A stretch of 64,000 nt of DNA from an uncultured Gammaproteobacteria bacterium (GCA_913045175.1 CAJWQG010000002.1:1-64000); one strand, 5' to 3'; shown: positions 1 through 8,916, counted from the stretch's first letter. A program made the numbers and translations. The notes: generated by a model from the sequence alone, not told the origin.

Positions 1-104
1 TATGCAATGATAAATAATATGATGAGAAAAAATCTGAAACAAATGATCTTTGGAGTGATAATAATGATTATTTTTATGAAGATTGGGGAAATTGTCTCGC
101 CGGT

Positions 105-467
105 ATGGGAAAACTACTAGTACTTTTAATCCTTCTCGAATTCTCAGCTACCCATGCTGGTGTGGGTGATGTTTATTATTGTGTTACGGACACCAATCTA
201 ACTGTTACTTCAAAAAATCAAACTACTATTAATAAAACACATAAATTCAAATTCGAATGGCAACCAACAAAGATTGTTTTTTCTGGTGGCTATACTGAGG
301 AGATAGTCCAGCAAGATTCTGCTAACTTCTCGGCTAGAAATCTTAGGGGTTCCTCAATATTTCACGAGAAAAATAACAGATTAGCGCGAACTTTTACCAC
401 ATTAATCTCAAGTAAAGGAGCCGTAATAGTAAACTTTGCTACCTGCGAGAAGTTCCAAATAGACTAA
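105..467 (+). CDS. Small secreted hypothetical protein
   Basis: The 120-residue product starts with a clear Sec signal peptide (MGKLLVLLILLEFSATHAG, cleavage expected near residue 18). The mature part opens with GVGDVYYCV and has a second Cys near the C terminus (ATCEKF), so one disulfide is possible. It resembles small exported hypothetical proteins common in AT-rich marine bacteria, from memory rather than a search. Base composition here is clearly more AT-rich than in the window after about 1.48 kb. No function can be assigned. It lies at the window edge and nothing downstream looks like its operon partner. Confidence 0.6.
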   Translation: MGKLLVLLILLEFSATHAGVGDVYYCVTDTNLTVTSKNQTTINKTHKFKFEWQPTKIVFSGGYTEEIVQQDSANFSARNLRGSSIFHEKNNRLARTFTTLISSKGAVIVNFATCEKFQID

Positions 468-927
468 TTTGAAAATACTGCTTTTTGCATTCTTTCACCT
501 GATGGAAAAAAAAGACTTACGCGAAGTGGAAGAGGACCAAAACAGATTTCCGGAGATTTTAGTACAATTGCAGATATCGCAAATAGTTATCGATCTAAAG
601 GAAAACTAATTGATTCTAGAGTTCCTGATTTTAATAGCTTTGAACTGGCGTTGAATGTTTCATCCGCTGATCAAAAAATATTGATCCTAGTTGTAGCAGC
701 TGAAGAAAAAATGAAAGCCATTCAATCTAAATTAGGCCCTGTTGCTTGGGACCAGAATGTTATCGGAAAATTCAATTATGACTTTGAATCAGAAATGCAG
801 AAATGGCCCGAAATATTATCTCTTAATAAAGCTAGAGAGGGTTTGTATATCATTGAGCCCGGAGAATATGGTTTGACGGGGAAAGTAGTTAAGGCGCTTA
901 CCCTTGAAACCTCGCCAAAAGAAATGA
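468..927 (+). pseudogene. 5'-truncated protein fragment, unknown family
   Basis: The frame that follows the TAA of the preceding gene stays open and reads like real protein: it begins FENTAFCILSPDGKKRL and continues through REGLYIIEPGEYGLTGKV to about residue 150. No ATG or GTG with a ribosome site lies at its 5' end; the first usable start (TTG at 651) would discard a third of the plausible sequence. Past about position 925 the frame becomes Arg/Ser/Gly-rich and unconvincing. I read it as the middle or C-terminal part of a gene that lost its 5' end. The family is not recognised. Confidence 0.45.
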
Positions 928-1059
928 GTCGACGAAGCACACGTAGCACCAGAGGACGTGGTGGTGCTAGTGCCTTGGAGCAACCACTTCTACAAGCACG
1001 GCAATGCGTGTCCCCGCAGACATCAAAGACTATTGAAGAAACAAGCGTCAAAGATTTAA
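928..1059 (+). pseudogene. Short protein fragment in a third frame
   Basis: Right after a TGA at 925-927 another frame reads VDEAHVAPEDVVVLVPW followed by SNHFYKHGNACP, then runs to a TAA at 1057-1059. The first 27 or so residues look like genuine protein (acidic start, hydrophobic strand, aromatic motif) while the rest does not. It has no start codon or ribosome site. It appears to be a small piece of another gene placed between two unrelated pieces. I could not assign a family. Confidence 0.3.
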
Positions 1060-1060
1060 A

Positions 1061-2044
1061 GTGTCAAGAAACAAAGCACAAAACTCTTTACATGAGTTTG
1101 ATGACTTTGAAAGGGAAATCCTGTTGCCCCACAAATTCTCCCAAAATGGACCAGCACTGGCCATAGGTGATGCAGATAATGACGGACTTGATGATTTTTA
1201 TATTGGTGGAGCAAAAAACCAGGCTTCAGTTTTATTGCTTCAAAAAGAGGATGGTAGATTTAATTCTGTGCAGCAACCAATATGGAATATGGATAAAATT
1301 CATGAGGATGTTGCTGCAGATTTTTTTGATGCTGATGGCGACGGGGATCTTGACCTTTATGTGGTTTCTGGTGGAAATGAAGAAGAAGAGCAAAATGAAT
1401 ACTATCGTGATCGTTTTTATAAGAATACTGGAAAAGGAGTATTCGTGAGAGTTATGGAGGCCATTCCTGAAAATCACATTAGCGGTTCATGCGTTACAGC
1501 CGCTGATTTTGACAATGATGGCGCCCTAGACATCGTACACGTGAATGGATGGGGTGAGGTGCGCGATTCCAACTATCGTCAACAATCCATGCGCTTCTTT
1601 CACAATACAAACCCGGAAGCACTCGTATTCGAAGAACGTGCCAACGAGATAGGTTTGGATGACAGGGGACAGGGGCGTGGCATCGCCTGTTTCGATGCGG
1701 ACCGAGACGGATTTCTCGATATCGTGATAAATAACAACGACGATAACAATATAGTTTTATACCGCAACCAAACAGACAACGGTAACCACTACCTGACCGT
1801 TAAACTAAACGGTACCGGGAATAATCAACTCGGTGTAGGTGCTCGTATCACTTTGGCCTCAGAAAAAGGCACACAGATTCGTGAACTGGGAGGAACTAAC
1901 AACTATGTCTCACACAATCCGCTGGAAGCACACTTTGGACTAGGGTCAGCTACTACCGCTGACATAATTGTACGCTGGCCCGATGGCAGTGAAACCATGA
2001 CCAGCAATGTGAACGTAGATCAGCTCGTAACAATAAGCCAGTAG
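1061..2044 (+). CDS. FG-GAP/VCBS repeat protein with UnbV (ASPIC) C-terminal domain, possibly chimeric
   Basis: The 327-residue product has several FG-GAP/VCBS-type calcium-binding blades: IGDADNDGLDDFYIGG near residue 36, FDADGDGDLDLYVVSGG near 88, ADFDNDGALDIVHVNG near 149 and FDADRDGFLDIVINNND near 211. A C-terminal ASPIC/UnbV-like domain follows (LTVKLNG, GVGARITL, LGSATTADIIVRWPDG). Such proteins are usually exported and longer, with a signal peptide; here the GTG start has none and a stop lies just upstream. Codon use and GC change near 1475-1490, inside the gene. The front half resembles Bacteroidetes-type repeats and the back half fits the rest of the window. It may be a truncated or joined gene. 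Confidence 0.6.
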   Translation: MSRNKAQNSLHEFDDFEREILLPHKFSQNGPALAIGDADNDGLDDFYIGGAKNQASVLLLQKEDGRFNSVQQPIWNMDKIHEDVAADFFDADGDGDLDLYVVSGGNEEEEQNEYYRDRFYKNTGKGVFVRVMEAIPENHISGSCVTAADFDNDGALDIVHVNGWGEVRDSNYRQQSMRFFHNTNPEALVFEERANEIGLDDRGQGRGIACFDADRDGFLDIVINNNDDNNIVLYRNQTDNGNHYLTVKLNGTGNNQLGVGARITLASEKGTQIRELGGTNNYVSHNPLEAHFGLGSATTADIIVRWPDGSETMTSNVNVDQLVTISQ

Positions 2045-2055
2045 AGCCCATTCAA

Positions 2056-2853
2056 ATGTTCGATAATCAAAAATCGATGCTGCATCCAGATTTTCACTAT
2101 GGAGAAGCGGAGCGTGACCAATACGAAAAGAGCGGCTTCTGCATATTTGAGCACTTCCTTTCGGCCGAGGGACTAATAACCTGTCAGCAGCAAGTAGAAC
2201 GCGCCATAGTGGACACACGGCAAGGTATTTCACCTGAAGCAATTGTCGGATCACACCAGTTAGGTGAACGATGGCTGTGGGAGCTGGCCACCGAACCCAG
2301 GTTGGTAGACTTCGTTACCAGTCAGGTTGGCCCCAATGTCGTACTTTGGGCGACGCAGATTATCTGTAAACCGCCGCATGATGGCCGTGAAATCCGCTGG
2401 CACCAGGATGCACCTTATTGGAATGTATCAGGGAGTCTCTCTGCCGGTATCTGGATTGCACTAGATGATCTGGATTCTGAGAACGGTACCATGTCAGTGT
2501 TAGCTGGCTGGCACAACAAAGGGAAATTGCCCGCTACGACGCACGACGACGAGTACTTTGAACTTGGTCTGGACTTTGATGCGTTACCTAATGATATAAA
2601 GGAAGCGCAAGTGACCTACAATCTGAAAGCCGGTCAGATGGCTGCGCATCATACAATGATTCCACATAGCTCAACTCGAAATCAGTCAGGCCAATGGCGG
2701 CGCGCGATTATTCTCCGCTACATGACAGCCGATGGCGAAATGGGTCCTAAGCAATACCAAGATTACCGCACGGGCGAGTCCTTCCCCCGCGAATTTTTTC
2801 TGGTGCGTGGTGAGGATGTCATTAATCGTGGCTTGAAACGTTCACCGTTTTGA
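2056..2853 (+). CDS. Phytanoyl-CoA dioxygenase (PhyH) family oxygenase
   Basis: This 265-residue protein is a non-heme Fe(II)/2-oxoglutarate oxygenase of the PhyH family. The iron facial triad is visible: His116-x-Asp118 in the IRWHQDAPYW segment and distal His204 in MIPHSST, with Arg215/216 (GQWRRAI) placed to bind the 2-oxoglutarate carboxylate. The length is normal for the family. It starts 11 nt after the UnbV gene on the same strand, so the two may be co-transcribed. The substrate is unknown; PhyH homologs hydroxylate or halogenate very different small molecules. It is the first of eleven PhyH-type genes in the window. Confidence 0.85.
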   Translation: MFDNQKSMLHPDFHYGEAERDQYEKSGFCIFEHFLSAEGLITCQQQVERAIVDTRQGISPEAIVGSHQLGERWLWELATEPRLVDFVTSQVGPNVVLWATQIICKPPHDGREIRWHQDAPYWNVSGSLSAGIWIALDDLDSENGTMSVLAGWHNKGKLPATTHDDEYFELGLDFDALPNDIKEAQVTYNLKAGQMAAHHTMIPHSSTRNQSGQWRRAIILRYMTADGEMGPKQYQDYRTGESFPREFFLVRGEDVINRGLKRSPF

Positions 2854-2902
2854 CCAGCTGACAAAACTCGGGTAATACGATCAAGTCTTTATCTTTTTAC
2901 CA

Positions 2903-3046
2903 TTACCATGCGTAAGCCTCCGGAGCTTCTCCGCCTGGACCCAGAAAGATCTCATCCAGTCGCTCCATGATTTCGCCGTCGAGCGTAATGTCCAGCGCGG
3001 CGATAGCGCTACCGAGATGCTCCATCGTACAAGAACCAATACATAA
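2903..3046 (-). pseudogene. Aldo/keto reductase C-terminal remnant
   Basis: The reverse strand reads CIGSCTMEHLGSAIAALD, then LDGEIMERLDEIF and a short tail ending EAYAW before TAA (rc of 2903-2905). This matches the last ~45 residues of aldo/keto reductases: the GA/S-x-T-x-x-Q/H-L-x-x-x-hydrophobic cofactor-binding segment and the L-x-x-E-x-x-x-x-L-D-E helix. Compare SDTIEQLDDNLGGVGWTLDD in the intact homolog at 43.9 kb. Nothing upstream supplies the barrel; instead a regulator remnant abuts it. It is a degraded fragment. Confidence 0.6.
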
Positions 3047-3385
3047 GTCTTCTCGGTCACCCGGCTGATTCACAACTAATACGTAATTTCCTGGTTGCTT
3101 AGCGCCTTATCTATCAAGTTCATAATTTCAATTTGCCGCTTGGTGACCTCAACCCACGAATGAATTTCTGCCCCCACTATTTCATCACCGCTAAGCCCGG
3201 TTGTGCCTTGACTTAAGAACGATGAAATACACGCTGGACAACTTCGGCATATAACCTATTACACCCGATTAAAGCACCTGCTTAACTAAGGCGATATCCT
3301 CGACGGACGACATCACCATCATCGATGCGGCAATAGACCTGATGCGGTTCCGCTCGGTCGCACAACATAGCGTTGGTCATCGTTT
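3047..3385 (-). pseudogene. Degenerate NarL/LuxR-type response regulator
   Basis: Two reverse-strand frames together recall a response regulator. The upstream part reads SVEDIALVKQVL, a stop, then SGVIGYMPKLSS, which matches the end of a receiver domain (the conserved Lys in the GYxPK motif). In another frame follows EVTKRQIEIMNLIDKALSNQ and EITY-stop-L-stop-ISRVTEKT, which matches the LuxR/NarL helix-turn-helix (L-T-x-R-E-x-E-V-L-x-L-I-x-x-G-L-S-N-x-E-I-A). At least three in-frame stops and one frameshift separate these parts, so it cannot encode a functional protein. It lies between the aldo/keto reductase remnant and the ADP-ribosylglycohydrolase gene. Confidence 0.6.
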
Positions 3386-3389
3386 TTAC

Positions 3390-5462
3390 CTAGGTGACCG
3401 GTTGCACGTGCACCTGCCTGGTGGCGCTTCTACCTTCTTCGATAACAAGACCAACAGCACCATCCGAGAAACTATCACTCGTTGCCGTCAGTACGGTCTC
3501 ACCATCAATACTACCGATTAGTTGATCCCCGTTTACTTCCAGGGACATTTCCAGCTTCTGACCGAACTCCCACGGGAAATCGGCTTCTGCCAGAACCTTC
3601 TCTTCGTTCAGCACTTCGACCAGTTGCACCTTGTTATCCCGGGTGACTTCCAGGCCGTAATAACGCTTCAGACCCTGTACTCGAGCAACGATGCCAACAC
3701 GTTTTGCCAGGTGCGGCCTAACATCTGCAGTGACCTTATAGTCTTGCCAATCGCGCGTGCCCTGAATCATCAGGCCAACCCCTTCGTTGTGCATCATCCG
3801 AAATGGTTCGCCCCAACTCATTAACGAATCAACAGCATTGATCCAGGCGTTCTTCCACATCATGCCTTTGGTGTAGTCGGTTGGTATCAAAGTTACGTCC
3901 GGGGTCCCTTCCCAGGTCAGCCAGTCGAGGTAAACGCTACCCGTACCTTCAATCTTTACCCCCACTTCGAATACGGGATTCGCTTCCATGGGCACAACAA
4001 AAGAAAGTTCACTCGCATCACCTTCGGTCAGCGATACCGTATCACCGTAAAAAATCTGCGACTCATCATCTATACCAAAGGACCTGATATACAAACATGC
4101 GGAAACATCATTTCCCGCCATTAACCGCGCGCTAACCGTCTGACCGCTGTGAATACGAGGCGATGCCATGAGGCCATAGCCTCGCTTCTGAAAGTATTCC
4201 GTAACTTCCTTACTCGGTGAGAAAACAGGCGATCCACAATGTACACTCCCGTCCGACGAGATCTGAAGGCTGCGTTCGCCGGCCTCACTATTACCTGCGA
4301 CATTGACGGCCTCACCCTCGCCTTCTGTTGCCAGAAAGCCTTGAACTGCTCCGGGAAAATCGAAGTGGAATTGGGCGCCGTTCTTGGGTGCCGACGGATC
4401 CTCTCCGGCCACACGCTGGCCTATCTGCGTAATGCTCACAGCCTCACGCGCACAATCACTCACGCCGCGACTACCTTCAGCCGTTGGCAGATAAATCCTG
4501 TCTGCGACGGGCCCGCGCCAATCAAGCCCTTTATTGATGCCCGAATCGATTCCCGCCAGTCCGTTCTTTATACCCATCAGGCAGCCGACGTTGCCCGAGT
4601 TACAGTCGGTATCCCAACCGCAGGTGTTGATGATCTTCATGGTTTCAGAAAAATCGTCTTCACCATGCAGGAGTGAATGAATGATCAACGCATGGTTTGG
4701 CACCATGTGGCAGTTGCCACCATATTTATCATAACCGTATTTGCCGGCTAACGTTTCTCTAGTGGCGCGCCAGTCCGGTTCCTTTGCATGCCATTTTCGG
4801 ACATCATCAATCAGCTGCGCGATGATCGAGTCGTCCGGAATATAGGTCAGCGCCTTATCGATCAGTTTATTCATATCTGACTCAACAAAAGCCATGGCCT
4901 CCATCACTGCCAGCACAACTGCGCCGTAGACCGCCTCACCATCGTGACTGACCCTTGCGGCTTCTTCAGCTAATCTCGCTGCCTGATTAGGATCACCCGG
5001 GCTTACCATGGCCCAGCCGTCGATAAATATCTGCGCGCCAATCTGCTCTGCGACAACCTTGCCGTTCAATTCCTCCGAGCCACTCATGGGCGCATCAATA
5101 CCATTCTTGAGCCGCAAAAATGCAGTGTGCTCAGTAGAGTTACCCATACCACCCCACCACAGAATAGATTTATTCTCAATAATGTAGTTGAGCCAGCTGT
5201 GGCCAATGTTCTTGGCGGAAATCGACGGGTCCGCATTGAAGTCATCGAGTGCCCGTATAAAGGTGAAGGTTCCGGAGATGTCATCGTCAGTCACAATGAG
5301 CGGTACATCTAATTTGTCATGTACGTAGTATTCGATATCCCCCAGCTTTTCCTGGATACGATCGTAGGTCCATCCCTCAAAAGGACGGCCCAAATATACG
5401 CCAATTGATTTTCCTAATACGCCTGCATAAACGCGCTCTGCATAGTCAGCTGGTAAGCTCAT
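3390..5462 (-). CDS. ADP-ribosylglycohydrolase family protein with C-terminal beta-sandwich region
   Basis: The N-terminal ~340 residues form an ADP-ribosylglycohydrolase (DraG/ARH) domain: the metal-binding TDDDIS motif at 58-63 and the second acidic motif CGWDTDCNSGN at 281-291 are both intact. ARH enzymes use two Mg2+ to cleave N- or O-glycosidic ADP-ribose bonds; many bacterial homologs act on other ribosides, so the substrate is open. The remaining ~350 residues look like beta-sandwich modules (the LWEG-type and DYKVTADVRP segments recall LamG/DUF1080-like folds), which suggests a carbohydrate or nucleoside target. There is no signal peptide. A GGAGA ribosome site precedes the ATG. It is transcribed alone, toward the regulator remnant. 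Confidence 0.85.
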   Translation of the reverse strand: MSLPADYAERVYAGVLGKSIGVYLGRPFEGWTYDRIQEKLGDIEYYVHDKLDVPLIVTDDDISGTFTFIRALDDFNADPSISAKNIGHSWLNYIIENKSILWWGGMGNSTEHTAFLRLKNGIDAPMSGSEELNGKVVAEQIGAQIFIDGWAMVSPGDPNQAARLAEEAARVSHDGEAVYGAVVLAVMEAMAFVESDMNKLIDKALTYIPDDSIIAQLIDDVRKWHAKEPDWRATRETLAGKYGYDKYGGNCHMVPNHALIIHSLLHGEDDFSETMKIINTCGWDTDCNSGNVGCLMGIKNGLAGIDSGINKGLDWRGPVADRIYLPTAEGSRGVSDCAREAVSITQIGQRVAGEDPSAPKNGAQFHFDFPGAVQGFLATEGEGEAVNVAGNSEAGERSLQISSDGSVHCGSPVFSPSKEVTEYFQKRGYGLMASPRIHSGQTVSARLMAGNDVSACLYIRSFGIDDESQIFYGDTVSLTEGDASELSFVVPMEANPVFEVGVKIEGTGSVYLDWLTWEGTPDVTLIPTDYTKGMMWKNAWINAVDSLMSWGEPFRMMHNEGVGLMIQGTRDWQDYKVTADVRPHLAKRVGIVARVQGLKRYYGLEVTRDNKVQLVEVLNEEKVLAEADFPWEFGQKLEMSLEVNGDQLIGSIDGETVLTATSDSFSDGAVGLVIEEGRSATRQVHVQPVT

Positions 5463-5534
5463 TGTTTCTCCGAAACTTTCAAAAATGTGTTCGCTAATAG
5501 AAGCGCGCAGAGGATAACAGGATGCGGGGTAGCG

Positions 5535-6105
5535 TTACAAAACCTTGCGATACGTCAGACCCGCGAGCGCGACCAGCAAGCCGCTCACGCTGCCATAAAG
5601 ATGGGCCTCGGGGGCAACCGGTGAACCGATCAGCTCCGCCACCGAAGGGTCACCGCCATAGAGCGCCTCTCAGGTTAACTTGATGACCAGGCCAACCAGG
5701 AGTATCCACGCTGTTTTATCGCCCTTTTCGAAGTCGCGCACCATACCCCAGACAAAGATGCCATGCAGTGCACTGGAGAGACCCGCATACAAAATGAGAG
5801 CTGCTGAATACAAACATGCCCAACGTCGCACCCAGACATGTGAGTAAAACAATGCCCAGATATCGATGGTCGTAATGATCGCCATGTAGCAGCCACAACA
5901 AAGCGATACCCGTCACGTTCAACAACGTGTGATTGGCGCTGGTGTGAGCCAAATTCTCCGAAATTAACCGCCAATACTCACCAGAAATAATCAATTCACG
6001 TGTATAAGATAGACGTTCTGGTCCAATAAAGTGACACAGGATTACCACGCCGAGCAAGACCAGCGGTCCGGCAATTTGCCGTGGCGAAATCGGTAGATTA
6101 ATCAA
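5535..6105 (-). pseudogene. rrtA: Rhombosortase, broken by a frameshift and a nonsense codon
   Basis: Three pieces together spell an intact rhombosortase-like intramembrane serine protease. From 6105 the frame gives hydrophobic helix 1, TRELIISGEYWRL and the NHTLLNVTGIALLWLL helix. Near 5800-5825 the frame shifts, giving ALILYAGLSSALHG (catalytic Ser in the GLS motif). At 5670-5672 a TGA stands where Trp is expected (VIKLT-stop-EALYGG), followed by SPVAPEAHLYGSVSGLL (catalytic His in AHLYG) to a TAA at 5535. Rhombosortases process GlyGly-CTERM surface proteins. Both catalytic residues survive in the DNA, so the lesions look recent, or are sequence errors. Confidence 0.75.
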
Positions 6106-6243
6106 GCAATCTTATACTCAAATTCATTCTTGCCGGGTCATTTTAGGCCTAGTTGGCCCAATTGGTCACCTCACTGCTGTAACCACCGACATTATTCTCT
6201 CTGGATTCATGTATGCTTCCGCATCAGGAATCTGGAGACTTAA

Positions 6244-7059
6244 ATGGAAGACGTACAGGGCAGGGTGGCGTTTATTACCGGCGGCGCCAGCGGTATAGGC
6301 CTCGGCATGGCGAAAGCATTTCTTAAAGCCGGCATCAAGGTAGCGATCGGCGATATCGCCGGTGAACGTGCACAGAAGGCTGCCGCCAAACTCAAAGAAA
6401 TCTCCGACGATGTACACGCCCTCACAATAGACACCTCCAATGTGGAATCTGTAGAACAGGCGGCTAACGAGGTCCAGGCCACTTTCGGTAACGTGCATAT
6501 CGTGTGCAACAACGCGGGTATCGGTGGTGGCGCCAAGTTCCTGGAAACTCCCATGGATCGCTGGCAGCGAGTCATTGACGTTAATCTCTGGGGCGTGTTG
6601 CACGGCATCAACGTATTTCTGCCACGCATACTTGATCATGGCGAAGGCGGGCACATCGTGAACACGTCATCTTTCAGCGGCGTCGTGGGCCACCATTCAC
6701 AGTCGTGCTACGGCACCAGCAAATTTGCCGTGGTCGGTATGACGGAATATCTGCGTAACGACCTGGAGAATGAAAATGTGTCTGCTTCGGTACTGGTCCC
6801 ACATGTCGTTGACACTCCCATTTATTACCCGCAACTCGCCGATGCAGACGAGGCAACTATCGAGGAATTCAAGAAAGATAAATTGCCCTGGATCGAAAAA
6901 ATCGGTGTCGACGCAGAGGACACGGGCAATATGGTGCTACGCGGCATTCAGACCGACGAGCTGTACATCTTTACCGACGGCACAGACTCACGGGAAATGA
7001 TGGAAGGTCGGACCAAGGCAATGTTCGACGCCATGAACCGACAGTTTCCACCGCAGTAG
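6244..7059 (+). CDS. Short-chain dehydrogenase/reductase (SDR)
   Basis: A classical 271-residue SDR. The NAD(P)-binding TGGASGIG motif is at 12-19, NNAG at 89-92, the catalytic Ser near 142-143 and YGTSK at 156-160. An Asp at the end of beta-2 (IGDIAG) suggests NAD(H) preference. The C terminus (residues ~225-271) extends beyond the core with a TDELYIFTDGTDSREMM segment that is shared with the SDR at 33.1 kb, so the two are paralogs. GGAG eight nt before the ATG supports the start. It converges tail to tail with the next gene with a single nucleotide between stop codons. Substrate unknown. Confidence 0.9.
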   Translation: MEDVQGRVAFITGGASGIGLGMAKAFLKAGIKVAIGDIAGERAQKAAAKLKEISDDVHALTIDTSNVESVEQAANEVQATFGNVHIVCNNAGIGGGAKFLETPMDRWQRVIDVNLWGVLHGINVFLPRILDHGEGGHIVNTSSFSGVVGHHSQSCYGTSKFAVVGMTEYLRNDLENENVSASVLVPHVVDTPIYYPQLADADEATIEEFKKDKLPWIEKIGVDAEDTGNMVLRGIQTDELYIFTDGTDSREMMEGRTKAMFDAMNRQFPPQ

Positions 7060-7060
7060 T

Positions 7061-8251
7061 TTATTCGCCTTGCAGGCGTCGGTAGGCTTCATCGCCTATC
7101 TCACTTGCAACCACCTCTCCCAACTCATTGGCCGAGAGCATTGAATCTCGGACCAACTCTGTTGTCACCGTCATCGGCATGTTGTGAATGATACCGGTGC
7201 CCATCGATGCCTCTGCCACGGTATCAATGTCTTCGGTTTGTTCTTTCGTCATTGATAGCTGACCGAAGTGTATTGGCAAGCCAACCCGGGCGAAGAATTC
7301 GGCCGCTTTTCTGGCATCTTCGTTTTTCTCCATCATCAAATGGGCCAGGGTCCCCATAGCCACCATCTCGCCATGCAGATAATTATCATGAACTTCTTTG
7401 ACATGGGTATAGGCTACGGCAATAGCGTGGGCAGCGGCACAACCGCCACTTTCAAAACCGATACCACTGATCAACGTATTCGCTTCAACCACTCTTTCCA
7501 CAGCATCATCACAACGATCGGCTACAATCGACGCACTGGCCGCAACACCGTACTCATACAGCGTGTGGGCACAGGTCTCTCCCATAGCCGCACAGGCAAG
7601 CGTCGGGCGTGTGCCAACACTATTTCGTCCGTTAGGATTAGCGAGGCATGCCTTCGCCTCATACCAGGTCGCCATGGCATCGCCCATTCCAGCCACCAGA
7701 AATCTCTCAGAAGCTTTAGCCACAACACCGGTATCAATCACGACCAGTGCAGGACTATCGGGAAAATACTCCACCCCGTTGTTGATACCCTCAGGAGAAT
7801 ACATCACCGATAGTGCAGAACAGGGGGCATCGTTCGATGCCAGCGAGGGGACGATCACTACCGGAATATCCAGGCGATAGGCAATACACTTGCCCGCGTC
7901 CACACACTTGCCACCCCCCACGGCGACTAAACAATCGAGGTTCTCACCTTTGAGTGCTTCCACCTGCTTATTAACTTCTTCCAGTGAACATTCGCCATCG
8001 AACGTCGTAGCCACGCCAGTAATGTTTCGTTGTCGCAGGCTATCCATAACTCGAGCACCTTCGGCGCTATGACCGCGAGTGGAGGCAAGCACCGCAGCCC
8101 GCTGTGAGTTAACCAGCGACATATATCTGCCCACATGGTCAATAACGCCCTCTCCCTGGATGTATCGCTGCGGCGCAATCATCACGCGAGGAACGGAGTC
8201 TCCATCAGTAAAAATTTCACCGGGTGAATATAGATCAGTGGCCATCTGCAA
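7061..8251 (-). CDS. Iron-containing alcohol dehydrogenase, glycerol dehydrogenase-like
   Basis: The 396-residue product belongs to the group III (Fe/Zn) alcohol dehydrogenases, closest in layout to GldA. Visible features are the VGGGKCVDAGK nucleotide-binding loop (about 118-128), the NDAPCSALSV segment, and the metal ligands Asp in GMGDAMATWYEAKA, His in AAHAIAVAYTH and His in LHGEMVA. These enzymes oxidise polyols or reduce ketones with NAD+. It is slightly longer than GldA at the N terminus; a second in-frame ATG two codons in (8245) is an equally good start. It stands alone between the convergent SDR and the divergent CIA30 gene. Confidence 0.85.
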   Translation of the reverse strand: MQMATDLYSPGEIFTDGDSVPRVMIAPQRYIQGEGVIDHVGRYMSLVNSQRAAVLASTRGHSAEGARVMDSLRQRNITGVATTFDGECSLEEVNKQVEALKGENLDCLVAVGGGKCVDAGKCIAYRLDIPVVIVPSLASNDAPCSALSVMYSPEGINNGVEYFPDSPALVVIDTGVVAKASERFLVAGMGDAMATWYEAKACLANPNGRNSVGTRPTLACAAMGETCAHTLYEYGVAASASIVADRCDDAVERVVEANTLISGIGFESGGCAAAHAIAVAYTHVKEVHDNYLHGEMVAMGTLAHLMMEKNEDARKAAEFFARVGLPIHFGQLSMTKEQTEDIDTVAEASMGTGIIHNMPMTVTTELVRDSMLSANELGEVVASEIGDEAYRRLQGE

Positions 8252-8353
8252 ACTCTTATCGCTTAAGTGGAAGCGCCACTATAGATGAAGGAGTGAAACC
8301 GGCGCAATGGGTGGGGTAATCCAATATCCATTCCCGCGCGTAACCACAACCAT

Positions 8354-8908
8354 ATGAAAAAACTACTACTCACAATATGTCTACTAATGCCGATGACTAC
8401 CCCCGCTAACAATCCGGTACCGGAAAACTTAATGCTGACCGCATTCGATGATCAAACGCCTAACCTGCGCTGGCGGGTACTTAATGACGGTGTGATGGGT
8501 GGTAGGTCCAGGGGCGGATTCCGGGTCGATGACGGAGTTCTGCTGTTTAAGGGTGCTACCAATACCAATGGTGGCGGCTTCTCGTCAATCCGCACCCGAA
8601 CCAGGGACCTTACGCTGCAAGAACAAAACGAAGGGCTCCACATGCGAGTTCGAGGTGACGGGCGCACCTATACGTTCATATTGGAGTCTGACGATACCAG
8701 GGCAACTTACTGGGCCTTCTTTCCTACTGTCGAGGATGAATGGCTGGAACTACGTATCCCGTTCACGGAATTCTGGCCGAACTGGCGCGGAATGCGCTTA
8801 TCCGGGCCACAGCTCGATAAACCTGCAATTACTGCGCTCGGGATCATGATCTACGACAAGCAGGATGGTGACTTTAAGCTTGAGGTGGACTGGATCAAGT
8901 CCTACTAG
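8354..8908 (+). CDS. Exported CIA30-family protein
   Basis: The 184-residue product has a short signal peptide (KKLLLTICLLMPMTTPANN) followed by one CIA30 domain (NADH:ubiquinone oxidoreductase complex I intermediate-associated protein 30 family). The characteristic WRVLNDGVMGGRSRG segment lies near residues 36-51, GGFSSIRTR near 76 and the terminal FKLEVDWIKSY strand at the end. Bacterial CIA30 proteins are galactose-binding-fold proteins of unclear role, not proven complex I assembly factors. The signal peptide suggests a periplasmic location. The ribosome site is weak. It converges on the toxin-antitoxin pair. Confidence 0.8.
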   Translation: MKKLLLTICLLMPMTTPANNPVPENLMLTAFDDQTPNLRWRVLNDGVMGGRSRGGFRVDDGVLLFKGATNTNGGGFSSIRTRTRDLTLQEQNEGLHMRVRGDGRTYTFILESDDTRATYWAFFPTVEDEWLELRIPFTEFWPNWRGMRLSGPQLDKPAITALGIMIYDKQDGDFKLEVDWIKSY

Positions 8909-8916
8909 ATGCCGAG

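Noticed and set aside
776-1051. Minus-strand 91-residue frame with Cys and Arg clusters
   Set aside because: It is antisense to a protein-like plus-strand frame, has no ribosome site and an unnatural composition.
4239-4676. Plus-strand 145-residue frame inside the ADP-ribosylglycohydrolase gene
   Set aside because: Shadow of the long minus-strand gene; no ribosome site and no recognisable family.
7268-7813. Plus-strand 181-residue frame opposite the alcohol dehydrogenase gene
   Set aside because: Low-complexity, His/Thr-rich translation typical of an antisense shadow of a GC-moderate coding strand.
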